Shown: positions 16,635-25,500 of the stretch, in pieces
Position numbering within the stretch: the stretch's first letter is position 1
Layout of the letters: each line of letters starts with the position of its first letter
Origin: Amycolatopsis sp. GM8
GTDB taxonomy: Bacteria; Actinomycetota; Actinomycetes; Mycobacteriales; Pseudonocardiaceae
Reading direction: 5' to 3'
NCBI RefSeq assembly: GCF_021653975.1
Contig: NZ_JAJKFK010000005.1
Location: forward strand, 186,001 to 250,000
Length of the DNA stretch: 64,000 bases
The notes under the pieces: generated by a model
What the model saw: the letters and a program-made list of their open reading frames with translations, nothing else
Told to the model about the DNA's origin: nothing
Databases searched by the model: none
Translations under genes and position numbers: made by a program

Positions 16635-16639
16635 GGTTC

Positions 16640-16888
16640 TCAGAACAGGTAGGCGTATGCGTCGACGTCGGCGGTAGTGGCCCAGCGGAAGCCGTTCACG
16701 AGTTCGCCGGTCGGGCTATAGGTCGGCAGCACGGCCGACGGGTCGAACGCCTCGATAGGCAGCCCCACGAACCGCGGAGAGCCTGGGGCGTACGCGAGTC
16801 GAACGACGTCGACCGCGCCGTCGGGGGCCGAGACGAACACCCAGACCTGATCCGGAGTGGTCGCGATCGGCATACTTGCGGTGAGCAT
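16640..16888 (-). CDS. Small AICE-associated hypothetical protein
   Basis: 82 residues, soluble, no Cys. Contains a GLPIEAFDPSAVLPTYSP segment and a C-terminal TTADVDAYAYLF. It lies five bases upstream of rep, on the same strand, between rep and the FtsK-type gene, a position often holding small conserved proteins in these elements. No function known. Confidence 0.65.
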   Translation of the reverse strand: MLTASMPIATTPDQVWVFVSAPDGAVDVVRLAYAPGSPRFVGLPIEAFDPSAVLPTYSPTGELVNGFRWATTADVDAYAYLF

Positions 16889-16929
16889 TGTGGACAGTCC
16901 TCTCCTGCAAGACGAATACGGAATTGCTT

Positions 16930-17742
16930 TCAGGCGAAGGCTTTCCGGCTGCGCAGTTCTCGCGCGTAATCGACGAGGGAATAGATCTGCGCGTCGGTCA
17001 GATAGGCGGTCTTCATGCGGCGAGGCATGCCGCCCTCGGCCAGGAGCAGCGCCACTCCCCGTTCTTCCGGGGCGATGGCGGACGCGTCGTAACCCTGGCT
17101 GGCCCAGCCGCGACCGAGAATGATGTCGGACGACGAGTCCGTCGTGCAGCGGTAAGCCATGCGGTAGCCGAACAAGTCCCGTAGCGAGGTCGGGATGATG
17201 TCGGCGGACGGGCGTTGCGTGGCGGCCACGACGATGACTCCGGCCGCGCGGCCACGTGCGACGAGATCGCGCAGCAGTCGCACGAACATGTCCTGCTGGT
17301 CTCTACCGCCCATGGTGGCGGAGAACAGGGCCAGTTCGTCGATGACGACCATGATCACGTCGATCGGGTCACGACGGTCGATCTTGCGGCGCCGCACTCT
17401 GTCGAGCTCGCGGTATCGGCGGTCCATCTCCGCCTGAAGCTGTTCCAGGGCAGTGAGTGCAGCTTCGATGTCCGGGCCCACGAAGAGATCCGCGATGTCG
17501 CGCCACAGGCCGAGCTCGACTTGCTTGCCGTCGAACAGCCACAGCGACACATCCGGGGACAGCGCGCTGTGCGCCACGATGTTGTTGAGCCCTACCGATT
17601 TCCCCGCACCGGGCTCCCCCGCGAGCAGGATGTTCCGCCAAATCAGCTCGATGTCAACGCCGTACCCGTCCTCGTAGATACCGAGGTGCACTGGGTCGTA
17701 AATGGACAGTCCAGCAACGGGAACGGTGTTCTTCTTGGACAT
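16930..17742 (-). CDS. FtsK/SpoIIIE-type DNA translocase (TraB/TraSA-like)
   Basis: 270 residues, almost only the motor domain: Walker A LLAGEPGAGKSVGLNNIV (GEPGAGKS at 42-49), Walker B VIMVVIDELALFSA, the sensor stretch VIVVAATQRPSADIIP, and DLFGYRMAYRC. TraB-type proteins pump double-stranded DNA between mycelial cells during AICE conjugation. The usual N-terminal membrane part is absent here but is probably supplied by the gene just upstream, whose stop overlaps this ATG. No clear gamma/wH domain follows, so recognition of clt repeats is uncertain. Confidence 0.9.
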   Translation of the reverse strand: MSKKNTVPVAGLSIYDPVHLGIYEDGYGVDIELIWRNILLAGEPGAGKSVGLNNIVAHSALSPDVSLWLFDGKQVELGLWRDIADLFVGPDIEAALTALEQLQAEMDRRYRELDRVRRRKIDRRDPIDVIMVVIDELALFSATMGGRDQQDMFVRLLRDLVARGRAAGVIVVAATQRPSADIIPTSLRDLFGYRMAYRCTTDSSSDIILGRGWASQGYDASAIAPEERGVALLLAEGGMPRRMKTAYLTDAQIYSLVDYARELRSRKAFA

Positions 17743-18539
17743 CAGTCGATCCAGTCGGAGAGGTCATCGCCTACCGCTTTGCCTCGGTCAGCAGGCTTTT
17801 CGGCGGGCCGTTTCACCGGCAGGGCCGTGACCGTTGCGCCGGTAATGGGTTCGGCATCCTCACGCGGGAGTCGACCACCCAGCAGCGAGCCGAGTTGGCT
17901 CAGCGGCGAGTCGATCGGGGTCGACTTGTCGAGCGGGTCACGGCGGATGACGTCGACCGCGAACAAGGTCGACAGCTTGCGCACCTTGTGCAGGCGCGCG
18001 TCCCGGGCGAAGCAGGCCGGCGCGATGTATTCCAGCGCTTCTTCGATATCGCCGGACGAGGAACCGGCGCGCGACCACAGCCAGATCCGTTCGCCGGTCT
18101 TGGTCGGCCGGGCCCACAGCATGAACGGCAACGCGCCGTCGAGGTTCATCGTGCGTGCCCGCGCTTGCCGCAGGCAGGTCCGGAGGCGATGCCGGTCAAC
18201 GAGGCACCAGAACCGCGCGTACACGAACCAACGAGTGTGTGGAACCAGCACGATCACCAGTGCCACACCGCCGAAAATCAGCCACGCGATAACGCCTCCG
18301 ACTTCGTGCCCGAGCCAGATGCGTCCGGTCACGACGACCGAGACCATGAAGATCTCGGCGCGCCAGCGCACGAGGACACCAACGATCAGCACGAACCATG
18401 ATCGCTTCGGGTCCTGCCAGATTTCCATCACATCGAGCCGTCGCGCTCCCCGCGAGCGGCGAATAGACTTGGCCACGACTCTCGCACCTCCAGGGCGGAG
18501 TTGTCGACGAGAGGCACGGGTCCGGACAGGAACCGCCAA
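17742..18539 (-). CDS. Membrane protein, transfer-associated
   Basis: 265 residues. A basic N terminus is followed by two hydrophobic helices (WFVLIVGVLVRWRAEIFMVSVVV and GGVIAWLIFGGVALVIVLVP, about residues 48-100), then a long cytoplasmic part with Asp/Arg-rich stretches. The ATG of the ATPase gene overlaps its stop. In many AICEs the translocase is one protein with N-terminal membrane helices; here the two parts look split. A second Met (VMEIWQDPKR) is an alternative start. Function inferred from position. Confidence 0.75.
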   Translation of the reverse strand: MAVPVRTRASRRQLRPGGARVVAKSIRRSRGARRLDVMEIWQDPKRSWFVLIVGVLVRWRAEIFMVSVVVTGRIWLGHEVGGVIAWLIFGGVALVIVLVPHTRWFVYARFWCLVDRHRLRTCLRQARARTMNLDGALPFMLWARPTKTGERIWLWSRAGSSSGDIEEALEYIAPACFARDARLHKVRKLSTLFAVDVIRRDPLDKSTPIDSPLSQLGSLLGGRLPREDAEPITGATVTALPVKRPAEKPADRGKAVGDDLSDWID

Positions 18540-18573
18540 GAACCGAACCGGCCCCGTGCTCTCTCGTGATCAA

Positions 18574-18777
18574 TCAGAAGTAGTGCCAGAATTCGCTGCT
18601 GTAGAAGAACTCATACAGCGCTTGCCGCAGCCGGACGAGGTCCGGATCGCTCTTAATCTTGGGATATCCTTTGACCGCCAAGAGATCGGCTACGTCGTGG
18701 ATCAATCCAAAGGTGAACCGAGCGTCCTCAGCTGGATCGGTTGGATCGAGCGGATATTGCACATCACCGGGTCGCAT
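18574..18777 (-). CDS. Small conserved AICE protein, 67 aa
   Basis: Start chosen at the ATG at 18777, just after the stop of the upstream gene, giving MRPGDVQYPLDPTDPAEDAR, then FTFGLIHDVADLLAVKGYPK and an aromatic C terminus YEFFYSSEFWHYF. Predicted soluble and helical. A longer frame to 18924 would be mostly shadow. Such small proteins sit upstream of the translocase in actinomycete elements; function unknown. Confidence 0.7.
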   Translation of the reverse strand: MRPGDVQYPLDPTDPAEDARFTFGLIHDVADLLAVKGYPKIKSDPDLVRLRQALYEFFYSSEFWHYF

Positions 18778-18787
18778 GGGTCGCGCC

Positions 18788-19126
18788 TCAGGAAGCGGAC
18801 GTGCTCGAACCGGACTTCGAACCAGACACGGCCTTGATGTCGGTCGCGCGGAAAGCCACGCCGTTGCGGCCGTTCTGTGCCCACGGAATCGCCTGCAACT
18901 CCACCGGGGTGACAGGTGTACCAATCGGGACCTTCGGCGGCTGTGGGGCCGCCACGGTCACGCTGATCACCTCAGCCCCGCCGTTGTCCATGGCAACCAG
19001 CTGCACAGACCACATGGGAATGTTCGTGCTGCGCTCGACGCGCTGCACGCCGTTCTGGTCGGTTTTCGGCTGAGCCTCACGGCCCACCGTGAACGTGACC
19101 TGCGAAGTGTCGATCATCAATCGCAT
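18788..19126 (-). CDS. Conserved AICE hypothetical protein, 112 aa
   Basis: 112 residues starting MRLMIDTSQVTFTVGREAQP, with a beta-rich middle (PMWSVQLVAMDNGGAEVISV) and a Ser/Gly tail. I recognise the N-terminal pattern from other actinomycete integrative elements and plasmids but know no function. First gene of the minus-strand transfer/replication operon; divergent from the XRE regulator across the operator at 19255-19273. Confidence 0.7.
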   Translation of the reverse strand: MRLMIDTSQVTFTVGREAQPKTDQNGVQRVERSTNIPMWSVQLVAMDNGGAEVISVTVAAPQPPKVPIGTPVTPVELQAIPWAQNGRNGVAFRATDIKAVSGSKSGSSTSAS

Positions 19127-19254
19127 ATCTACTGGCCTCCAAGGCAGTTACTTGATCCTCAGCGCCCCGCGCGGTGTGACGCGGTAGGTTGCGGTGCGCT
19201 GAACCAAGATGCCTCCGGACGCGGGGACCACTTCACCACAACGAAGGACTTCTC

Positions 19255-19273
19255 AGGACGTCCTGGACGTCCT
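19255..19273. promoter_or_regulatory. Tandem palindromic operator AGGACGTCCT
   Basis: AGGACGTCCT followed directly by GGACGTCCT, ending 11 bases before the XRE regulator ATG, in the divergent gap to the transfer operon. Good candidate for the binding site of that regulator, which would then control both directions. Confidence 0.55.
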
Positions 19274-19284
19274 AAAGTCGTCCC

Positions 19285-20052
19285 ATGCGAAACGAACGGC
19301 TTCGGGATGCTCTGGCAACAGCCGGGGTCGCTGCCGATGCGCTGGCCGAAGAGCTTGCCGTGGACGCGAAAACGGTCGAGCGGTGGATCACAAAAGGCCG
19401 GGTGCCGTACCGGAAGTACCGCAGCCACATTGCCGCACGCCTGCATACCACCGAGAACTACCTCTGGCCGGACGCGTTGAGCCGCGACGAAGCCGCCACA
19501 GTCAGCCAGTCGGAGCTGGTGACGTTCTTCCCGCACCGCAACTCGATCCCGACCGAGCTGTGGGAACGAGTGATCAACGACACGACCGAGCGAATCGACA
19601 TCGTGGTCCACACGGGACTTTTCCTTGTAGAGCGCCCAAATTTCGTCAAGTCATTGGTCACGAAGTCTCGAAGCGGATGCAGCATCCGACTGACGTTCGG
19701 CGATCCCGCAAGCCGTGAGGTGACGCGCAGGAGCGAGGAAGAGCGGTTGGGCAAGCACACTCTTGCCGGGCGGATCCGCAACGCTCTGGCGTTCTACCGC
19801 CCGCTGTTCGAGATGGCCGAGCCGGAGATCCGGTTTCACCGGACCACGTTGTACAACTCGATCTTCCGACTCGATGACGAGATGATCGTGAACACCCATG
19901 TGTACGGCATCCAGGGCGCGCACGCCCCCGCCATGCACCTACGACGACTGTCGTCGGGCACCCTGTTCGACACATACGTCCAGAGCTTCGAAGAAATCTG
20001 GCGGACCTCGAAACCCGCAACGCTAGAAGAGGCGAACCTTGACGCGAACTGA
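19285..20052 (+). CDS. XRE-type regulator of the element
   Basis: 255 residues. The N terminus is a helix-turn-helix of XRE type (RLRDALATAGVAADALAEEL, AVDAKTVERWITKGRVPYRK). The longer C-terminal domain (NDTTERIDIVVHTGLFLVER, LTFGDPASREVTRR, RRLSSGTLFDTYVQSFEEIW) is the conserved sensing part seen in regulators that precede NUDIX genes in AICEs. It overlaps the NUDIX gene by 14 bases, so the two are co-expressed. In pSAM2-like elements a comparable regulator controls transfer and replication genes; here that is inferred from position. Confidence 0.78.
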   Translation: MRNERLRDALATAGVAADALAEELAVDAKTVERWITKGRVPYRKYRSHIAARLHTTENYLWPDALSRDEAATVSQSELVTFFPHRNSIPTELWERVINDTTERIDIVVHTGLFLVERPNFVKSLVTKSRSGCSIRLTFGDPASREVTRRSEEERLGKHTLAGRIRNALAFYRPLFEMAEPEIRFHRTTLYNSIFRLDDEMIVNTHVYGIQGAHAPAMHLRRLSSGTLFDTYVQSFEEIWRTSKPATLEEANLDAN

Positions 20053-20509
20053 CTACTTCAACGACCCCAACGCCCCGGCCGCGAACAGCATCGGCGTAGC
20101 GGTCAGCGCGTTCACCCTCAACGAGCGCGGCGAGCTGCTGATGATCCGCCGCACCGACAACGACCTGTACGCCCTGCCTGGCGGTGGCCTTGAGCTGGGC
20201 GAGACGCTGAGTGAAGCCCTGGTCCGCGAAGTGCAGGAGGAAACCGGAGTCACCGTCAAGGTGATCGAGCTGATCGGCGCGTACTCGAATCCACGGCACG
20301 TGATCGCGTACGACGACGGCGAGGTCCGGCAGGAGTTCTCGCTCTGCTTCCGCGCCCAGCCGGTGAGCGGCGATCTGCGCACCAGCTCCGAGAGCAAGGA
20401 AGTCCACTGGGTGCCGCGCGACGCGATCGCCGACCTCAACGTGCACCCATCGATCCGGCTCCGCATCCAGCACGGCTTCGAGCAACGTCAGTCGGCGTTC
20501 TTCACCTGA
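20039..20509 (+). CDS. NUDIX hydrolase (Pif-like)
   Basis: 156 residues from a TTG start inside the end of the regulator gene. The NUDIX box is complete: residues 49-71 follow Gx5Ex7REUxEExGU (Glu55, Arg63, Glu64, Glu67, Glu68). NUDIX proteins at this place in AICEs include Pif of pSAM2, which blocks incoming transfer of the same element, so an exclusion role is possible. The general reaction would be pyrophosphate hydrolysis of a nucleotide-type substrate, dependent on a metal. Confidence 0.85.
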   Translation: MTRTDYFNDPNAPAANSIGVAVSAFTLNERGELLMIRRTDNDLYALPGGGLELGETLSEALVREVQEETGVTVKVIELIGAYSNPRHVIAYDDGEVRQEFSLCFRAQPVSGDLRTSSESKEVHWVPRDAIADLNVHPSIRLRIQHGFEQRQSAFFT

Positions 20510-21048
20510 GCCGCCGCTAACCGTGCCTCGGTGCGCTCGACCGCGCGGAGCCGTTCCGGCCACGACAGGTCGATTGCCCTGCTGACCGTATGTTCGGGCC
20601 CGTAGCGCTCCTTAACCTCGGTCATGCGCTCGATGAACGTCAGCGTCTCCCCATCCGGCCCCGTCGTCATGTCCGCCCACCACAGCGCGTCCCGCTCGGG
20701 TGTCTGCTCGTCCTCATACTCGTCGACGAGATGCGCCAGGCCGACGATCTCCCCATCCTGGCGAGCCGCGGAATGATGAGCAACGAGGTTCACCAGCCGG
20801 GGCGGCGTGCCGATACTCGCGAGGTAGCGGGCGCCGTCGACCGGATGGAAACCGAGCACCGCGAGGTCCGGCGCATAGCCGACGTCATGCAGCAAGGCCG
20901 CGACCTCGACCAGCTCCACGTCCAGGCCAGGCACCCCGACCAGCTGGCGCGCCCGCCGTGCGACGCCCTGCACATGGGCCCACCGACGCGGCAGCGGCTC
21001 CGCGAGCTTCTCAGCCGCCACGTCATGCGCCCAGCTCACCAACGACAT
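20488..21048 (-). CDS. HD-domain phosphohydrolase
   Basis: 186 residues with the HD signature: His25 in the first helix (RRWAHVQGVARRA), His54-Asp55 in ALLHDVGYAP, then FHPVDGARYLAS and LVAHHSAARQD, and a late Asp in WWADMTTGPDG. It should be a metal-dependent phosphohydrolase acting on a nucleotide. Its 3' end overlaps the NUDIX gene tail to tail by 22 bases. HD and NUDIX proteins are often paired in these elements. Confidence 0.82.
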   Translation of the reverse strand: MSLVSWAHDVAAEKLAEPLPRRWAHVQGVARRARQLVGVPGLDVELVEVAALLHDVGYAPDLAVLGFHPVDGARYLASIGTPPRLVNLVAHHSAARQDGEIVGLAHLVDEYEDEQTPERDALWWADMTTGPDGETLTFIERMTEVKERYGPEHTVSRAIDLSWPERLRAVERTEARLAAAQVKNAD

Positions 21049-21067
21049 GGGCGGAGGGTACCCGCGG

Positions 21068-21703
21068 CTACGGCCTGCTGCGCCGCGCGAGCAGGCTCGG
21101 GGTCAGGTCGCCGGCCGCGATCCAGTCCCTCGCATCGGCGTCGATCCAGCCGGCGACGTCAAGCGCCAACGTGAGCAGCTCGTCCAGCGGCCGGTTGTGC
21201 ACCGGCTCGTGATGCCCGATCCGGTTCCGCAACACGTGCAGCGTCGAGACCGCGCGCTCGACATCCGCCCGGCGCTTGCCGGGGAAGGCCCGGTACATGC
21301 AGTAGCGCCAGAGCGTGCCGTCGTAGCGGCGAGCGAGTAGGAACCGCCAGAACCCGAGGTTCAGCTCGGCGACCACCCGGCCGGGTGTCTCTGGCCGCCC
21401 GTTGCGGGTACCCCGGCGGATGGCTTCCCGGATGTCCTTGCGCGTTTGCTGGCTGACCATGGGCTCGATCGCCGCATACCAGCGATCGGTGCCATATTGG
21501 CGCTGCGACCATGCGGTGAGTTCGCGATGCAGCGCGTTGCGCACCAAGACCTCGACGTGGCCCAGCGTCCGCCAGAAGGCCGCCGAAACCTCCGCGTTCC
21601 ACTCGTAGAGGGCCGCCGCGTCGCCGTGACTGGTAGTCGCAGCACGGTAAGGGGCGAGACGATCGCGGGAGAACCACGATTCGAGGTGACTCAGCTCAGG
21701 CAT
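21068..21703 (-). CDS. Abi-family (Abi_2-like) protein
   Basis: 211 residues from the ATG at 21703 (MPELSHLESWFSRDRLAPYR). Fits the Abi_2/AbiD-F pattern: YEWNAEVSAAFWRTLGHVEV, LVRNALHRELTAW, FWRFLLARRYDGTLWRYCMY and the family's conserved HVLRNRIGHHEPVHN. This RNxxxHHEP motif is typical of abortive-infection proteins with HEPN-like RNase activity (Rx4-6H). Likely a phage-defence cargo gene. The mRNA leader contains the hairpin at 21725-21758. Confidence 0.8.
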   Translation of the reverse strand: MPELSHLESWFSRDRLAPYRAATTSHGDAAALYEWNAEVSAAFWRTLGHVEVLVRNALHRELTAWSQRQYGTDRWYAAIEPMVSQQTRKDIREAIRRGTRNGRPETPGRVVAELNLGFWRFLLARRYDGTLWRYCMYRAFPGKRRADVERAVSTLHVLRNRIGHHEPVHNRPLDELLTLALDVAGWIDADARDWIAAGDLTPSLLARRSRP

Positions 21704-21724
21704 CGTGTACCATGATCTATGAAG

Positions 21725-21761
21725 ACCCCGGCTCGCCTCTGACTCAAGCGGCCGGGGTTTT
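21725..21761 (+). terminator. Hairpin followed by T run
   Basis: ACCCCGGC (21725-21732) pairs with GCCGGGGT (21751-21758) around an 18-base loop, followed by TTTT on the plus strand. No plus-strand gene ends here, so it may instead act in the leader of the Abi gene on the minus strand. Confidence 0.4.
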
Positions 21762-21785
21762 GGCGTGTCGGGGCTATTTCTCGAT

Positions 21786-22088
21786 CTACGGCTGCTGGCA
21801 GCTACAAGGCGCCACCTCCTGAGCTTGTACACCCACATCTGCGACCTGATCGAGCGGGACCACATAGACGCCCTTACTCGGGATGGTCCTCACCAGCCCG
21901 CGCTCCCGCAGGATCCGCACCGCGTGCCGGGATGTCCCGAGAGACACCCCGTACTCGTTCGCGAGCTTGTTTTCGGCGAACAGGGGCTCGTTGGGACGCA
22001 GCTCACCAGCCCTGATCCGAGCCTCAATGAGATCGGCCATCTGCTCATACAGATAGCCGATCGCGTCGGGATCGAACATGAACGACAT
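21786..22088 (-). CDS. Short GntR-family winged-helix protein
   Basis: 100 residues from the ATG at 22088 with GGAGGT seven bases upstream. Only the GntR DNA-binding head is present: YLYEQMADLIEARIRAGELR, ENKLANEYGVSLGTSRHAVR, LRERGLVRTIPSKGVYVVP. The ligand-binding domain is absent, common in plasmid regulators. A longer frame to 22517 is a shadow. Likely controls element genes; target unknown. Confidence 0.8.
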   Translation of the reverse strand: MSFMFDPDAIGYLYEQMADLIEARIRAGELRPNEPLFAENKLANEYGVSLGTSRHAVRILRERGLVRTIPSKGVYVVPLDQVADVGVQAQEVAPCSCQQP

Positions 22089-22331
22089 GGATCTACCTCC
22101 GTTTGGTTGCAGTCGGACATCAACTGCCGCCAACCGTCGGTCCAGCTCAACCACGCCGGCACGATCATCGCCGAGCAAGCCAGGAGCTGAACGCGAGCCA
22201 CGGTGCGGCCCTATCCCCCACGGGACGTACAAGCGCCGTGCTCTGCGCGGTAACCAGGCCCGCCGCACCAGGACGCACCGCCAGAATATGCGAATTTTAG
22301 ATATTCGCAAGCACTGGGGTGACCTGATGTC

Positions 22332-22574
22332 GTGGAGAAGTCGATCTACTCGGCCGAGTACCAGCAGGTCTGCGACCTCCTGCGACAACTCCGGCGCGAG
22401 GCAGGATTGACTCAAGTCCAGGTGGCCGAGGCCCTCGGGGTACCACAGTCCTTCGTCAGCCGATACGAGTCCGGGCAGCGACGATTGGACATCGTCGAGT
22501 TGCGTCACGTCGGTCAAGTTTTGAATGTCTCGATTCTCGGACTCCTTGCCCGCCTAGGCTCAGACTGGACATAG
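22332..22574 (+). CDS. XRE-family repressor-like protein
   Basis: 80 residues from a GTG: VCDLLRQLRREAGLTQVQVA, EALGVPQSFVSRYESGQRRL, DIVELRHVGQVLNVS. A minimal Cro/C1 helix-turn-helix with no partner domain. It lies between the GntR gene and the NLR operon, convergent with the latter (17 bases between the stops), so it may control the defence cargo or the element. Confidence 0.82.
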   Translation: MEKSIYSAEYQQVCDLLRQLRREAGLTQVQVAEALGVPQSFVSRYESGQRRLDIVELRHVGQVLNVSILGLLARLGSDWT

Positions 22575-22590
22575 ACTAATCTACATCGCG

Positions 22591-25500
22591 TTACTCAAAT
22601 TCTTGCTCTTCGTCTCGTTGCACACTCCAGTTAATATTTTCCTTAGCGCTTTTTTGCAGTGCAACATAAAAGGCATGAGCTGGGCTTTCGATTGGGATCG
22701 TTGACGCAATAGCGCGAGACTTCTCGTATTGTTCAACATCTTCCGGAAATGGCTCACCTGGAGTACCGTGCCTAATGCCTTCGAGGACCGCACCATGAAG
22801 ATAACGCGACACCTCGGAGTAACACTCAGAGCCAATCTGGTCTGCGCGCTCTAACAGGTCTCGGACCCAGCCGAATTTAGTCCAGATAAATTCCCTGGAC
22901 ATTTTCCCCAATAGTAGCGCGGCCACCTGGAGCCGCCGCGGTTCAGTCGAACCGGCCCATTGATTTAGCTCGTGCAACACTTCATCATCTAGATGCCCCA
23001 CCACCATCTTAAAGATGTATGGCCACCAGTGCCGATACTGCCATATGTCAAGTTTGACAAGAACGGTATCTGCCACGAGTCTTATTAGCGGCACAATCGA
23101 TCTCGAAGTACGGAACCTGAACTCAAGATGGCCCGGCGACAGGTAAGGCAGAGCCTGATAGTCGGGCACGCCTTCGCTTTGGGCCGCGCGAGCGACCCTT
23201 CGCTCGAACATTGCGAGTACCGCAAACGGCTTTGTTTTTGAAACTTCAGCCAAGAACGACTCAATATTATAGTCGTCAATGGTTGGGCAGTCAATCATGG
23301 ATTCAAGTAAGTCGCCGATTTGACCATCAGACAGATCTTGATAGTGGAGCTCTCCGTGCTGACCGAAGCTTCCGACGATCTCGCTCGCAACCGACGTACT
23401 GCCATTAATAGAAATGGTAGTTAGCAAATCTATCCTGATTGCAGCTTCAATTTCGGAAGGCAGACTTAGGCCGCGAGCTAGGGTATTTTTGATTAAATCA
23501 CTATCAGAAGATGCCAACGTCGACAATATCTGAAGCTCCGCCTGAGACATCGGTTCTGAGCGACCTATCCATAAAAGGGTCCAAGCCGCATTTACGATAA
23601 GCTCATCGAGTCCGCTTTCAAGTAGCCTTTGGAGTAGAACAGCGTACTTCTCGTGCATTGATCTTCGGACAGAAGCGAGTGCAGCACCGGAATGCGCGAA
23701 AAAGGGGCTATCCGGGCCACTAAGGCAATGCTCTAAAATCTGCACAGCCAGATCAGGCCAATCATCGCAAAGTATTGACATGAAGGAACCAGAATTGCCA
23801 GATTCATTCCCTAATTCCAGGACTGAAATGATGCGCTCAGAAATTGCACCGAGTGCCTCATGTGGATTAGGAACCTCACGTTGCAGTTGACGAGCGACCC
23901 CGAGCTGAAAATCATGCCATTGTTGCTCTCGTTCGAGGTAGTCGTCTTCGTCCGAAAAGAATGCCGAATGAGCCCAGCCATGCAGTAAGGACCTCGTCAG
24001 TTTCGCAGTCAGATCGTCGCTAAGGAGATCGAGAATTTCACGAGCCGCTTCCCGAATACTTCCTTCACCATAACGAGCGTGCCGACTGACCGCTTGGCGG
24101 ATACCGTCCTCAACTAAGGCATCTGGATGATGACCTTGCAGAACACCTTTTATATTCTCAAGAGTATGCACGAATTCAGGAATCCAACTCGCGCGCTCGT
24201 CTTCGGTGATCTCGCGTCCAAAGGAGCCGATTGGGTATTGGAGCGCCGAACCTAACGATCTTGCCGCCCTCGCGCCGACCTTCAAGTCGGAGTGGTAAAG
24301 TAATTCAATTGCGCGGCTGATTATTCGCTCGCGTAAAGGCGACACGGCCTCCGCCCTGACAGCGAATGGTCGCATTGTTAACGCATGACCGTTTGCCTCC
24401 GTACTGTATCCCTCTGTCGCAAGCGCCGAATCTAGCACGTCGAGCGGGGAGTGAAAGTACCCAGCGAGACTCGGATCGGCGGTCCATGTAATTGCTCGAT
24501 CGACGATACGGCTGCTGAACCCGACAGGTTTGTTAGGTTGGTAAGATACAAGGTCTTGCAATATTCGAACCGCGTGATCCGCCTGCGAATTTAGGTTGGC
24601 CGGAAATTCCCTCCCCAGTGTCCACAGGATGTCGCACACGCCAGATACATGCTCAATATGAAGTGCAGCGCCACGCAGGAACTGCGGGATCGCACGCAAT
24701 ACCCAGTTGTAGCCGCCTAACTTTGGCCCCAAGGCTGCCGCTGACTCATCGACTTCCACAGGGTTCTCAATCAAAGCTTTCGCCAATGCAATGGATCTAG
24801 CTGGCTGATAGTATGAAATATTCGAAAAGGAAGTCAGAAGGGCTTGGCGTTCCAAAATTCCTGAAGCCATGAACTCTGAGGTCAAGGACTGCCAGATCTG
24901 CTCCATGATTCGAGACTCAGTCTCATGCTCGATGGATATCCGCCAATCTAACTTGGCAATGTTGACGATCAAATTTTGAGCAATAGTACCGGAAATTTTA
25001 GAGAAGACAAGGTCAGCATACCCGGTAGGCATCTGAAGACTTGCATTGAAGCACGCTTCTGCAACTAGGAAATCGCCCAACAAATCGGGCACGACTCTAA
25101 CCTTGCGTCCACGCCGAAGAAGCACACCAGCTTCCTCCAGTGAGCCTATTAGTCGTACGAGATAGTCCCATCGCTCATCTATGACCCGAACCGCAACTTC
25201 CCTAAATTCGTCAGAGTTGACAATTACAGGCTGGAGTAGCGCGACTAATTCGAGAATGCCCTGTAAAGCAGAATGATCGCTGCTTGTCCCGAGTCTGCCC
25301 AGGTGGTCGTCTCGAAACCGTTTCACCAGAAATGATCTGGTAGTGTCGTTGTCAACGAGGTCGTGGAGTTGCGCTACTCCAGCTGCTATTAATTGGCCGG
25401 CGATTACGGTAAATAGTGGACAATCACGAGTAGTGCGGGCAATTACCTGACTCGCGTCCACGGGCCCATCATGGGCCGTAAGCACTTCACGAGCAAGTAG

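Noticed and set aside
14908..16888. Prophage
   Set aside because: No capsid, portal, terminase or tail gene anywhere in the element; the RepSA/FtsK/int set is that of an AICE.
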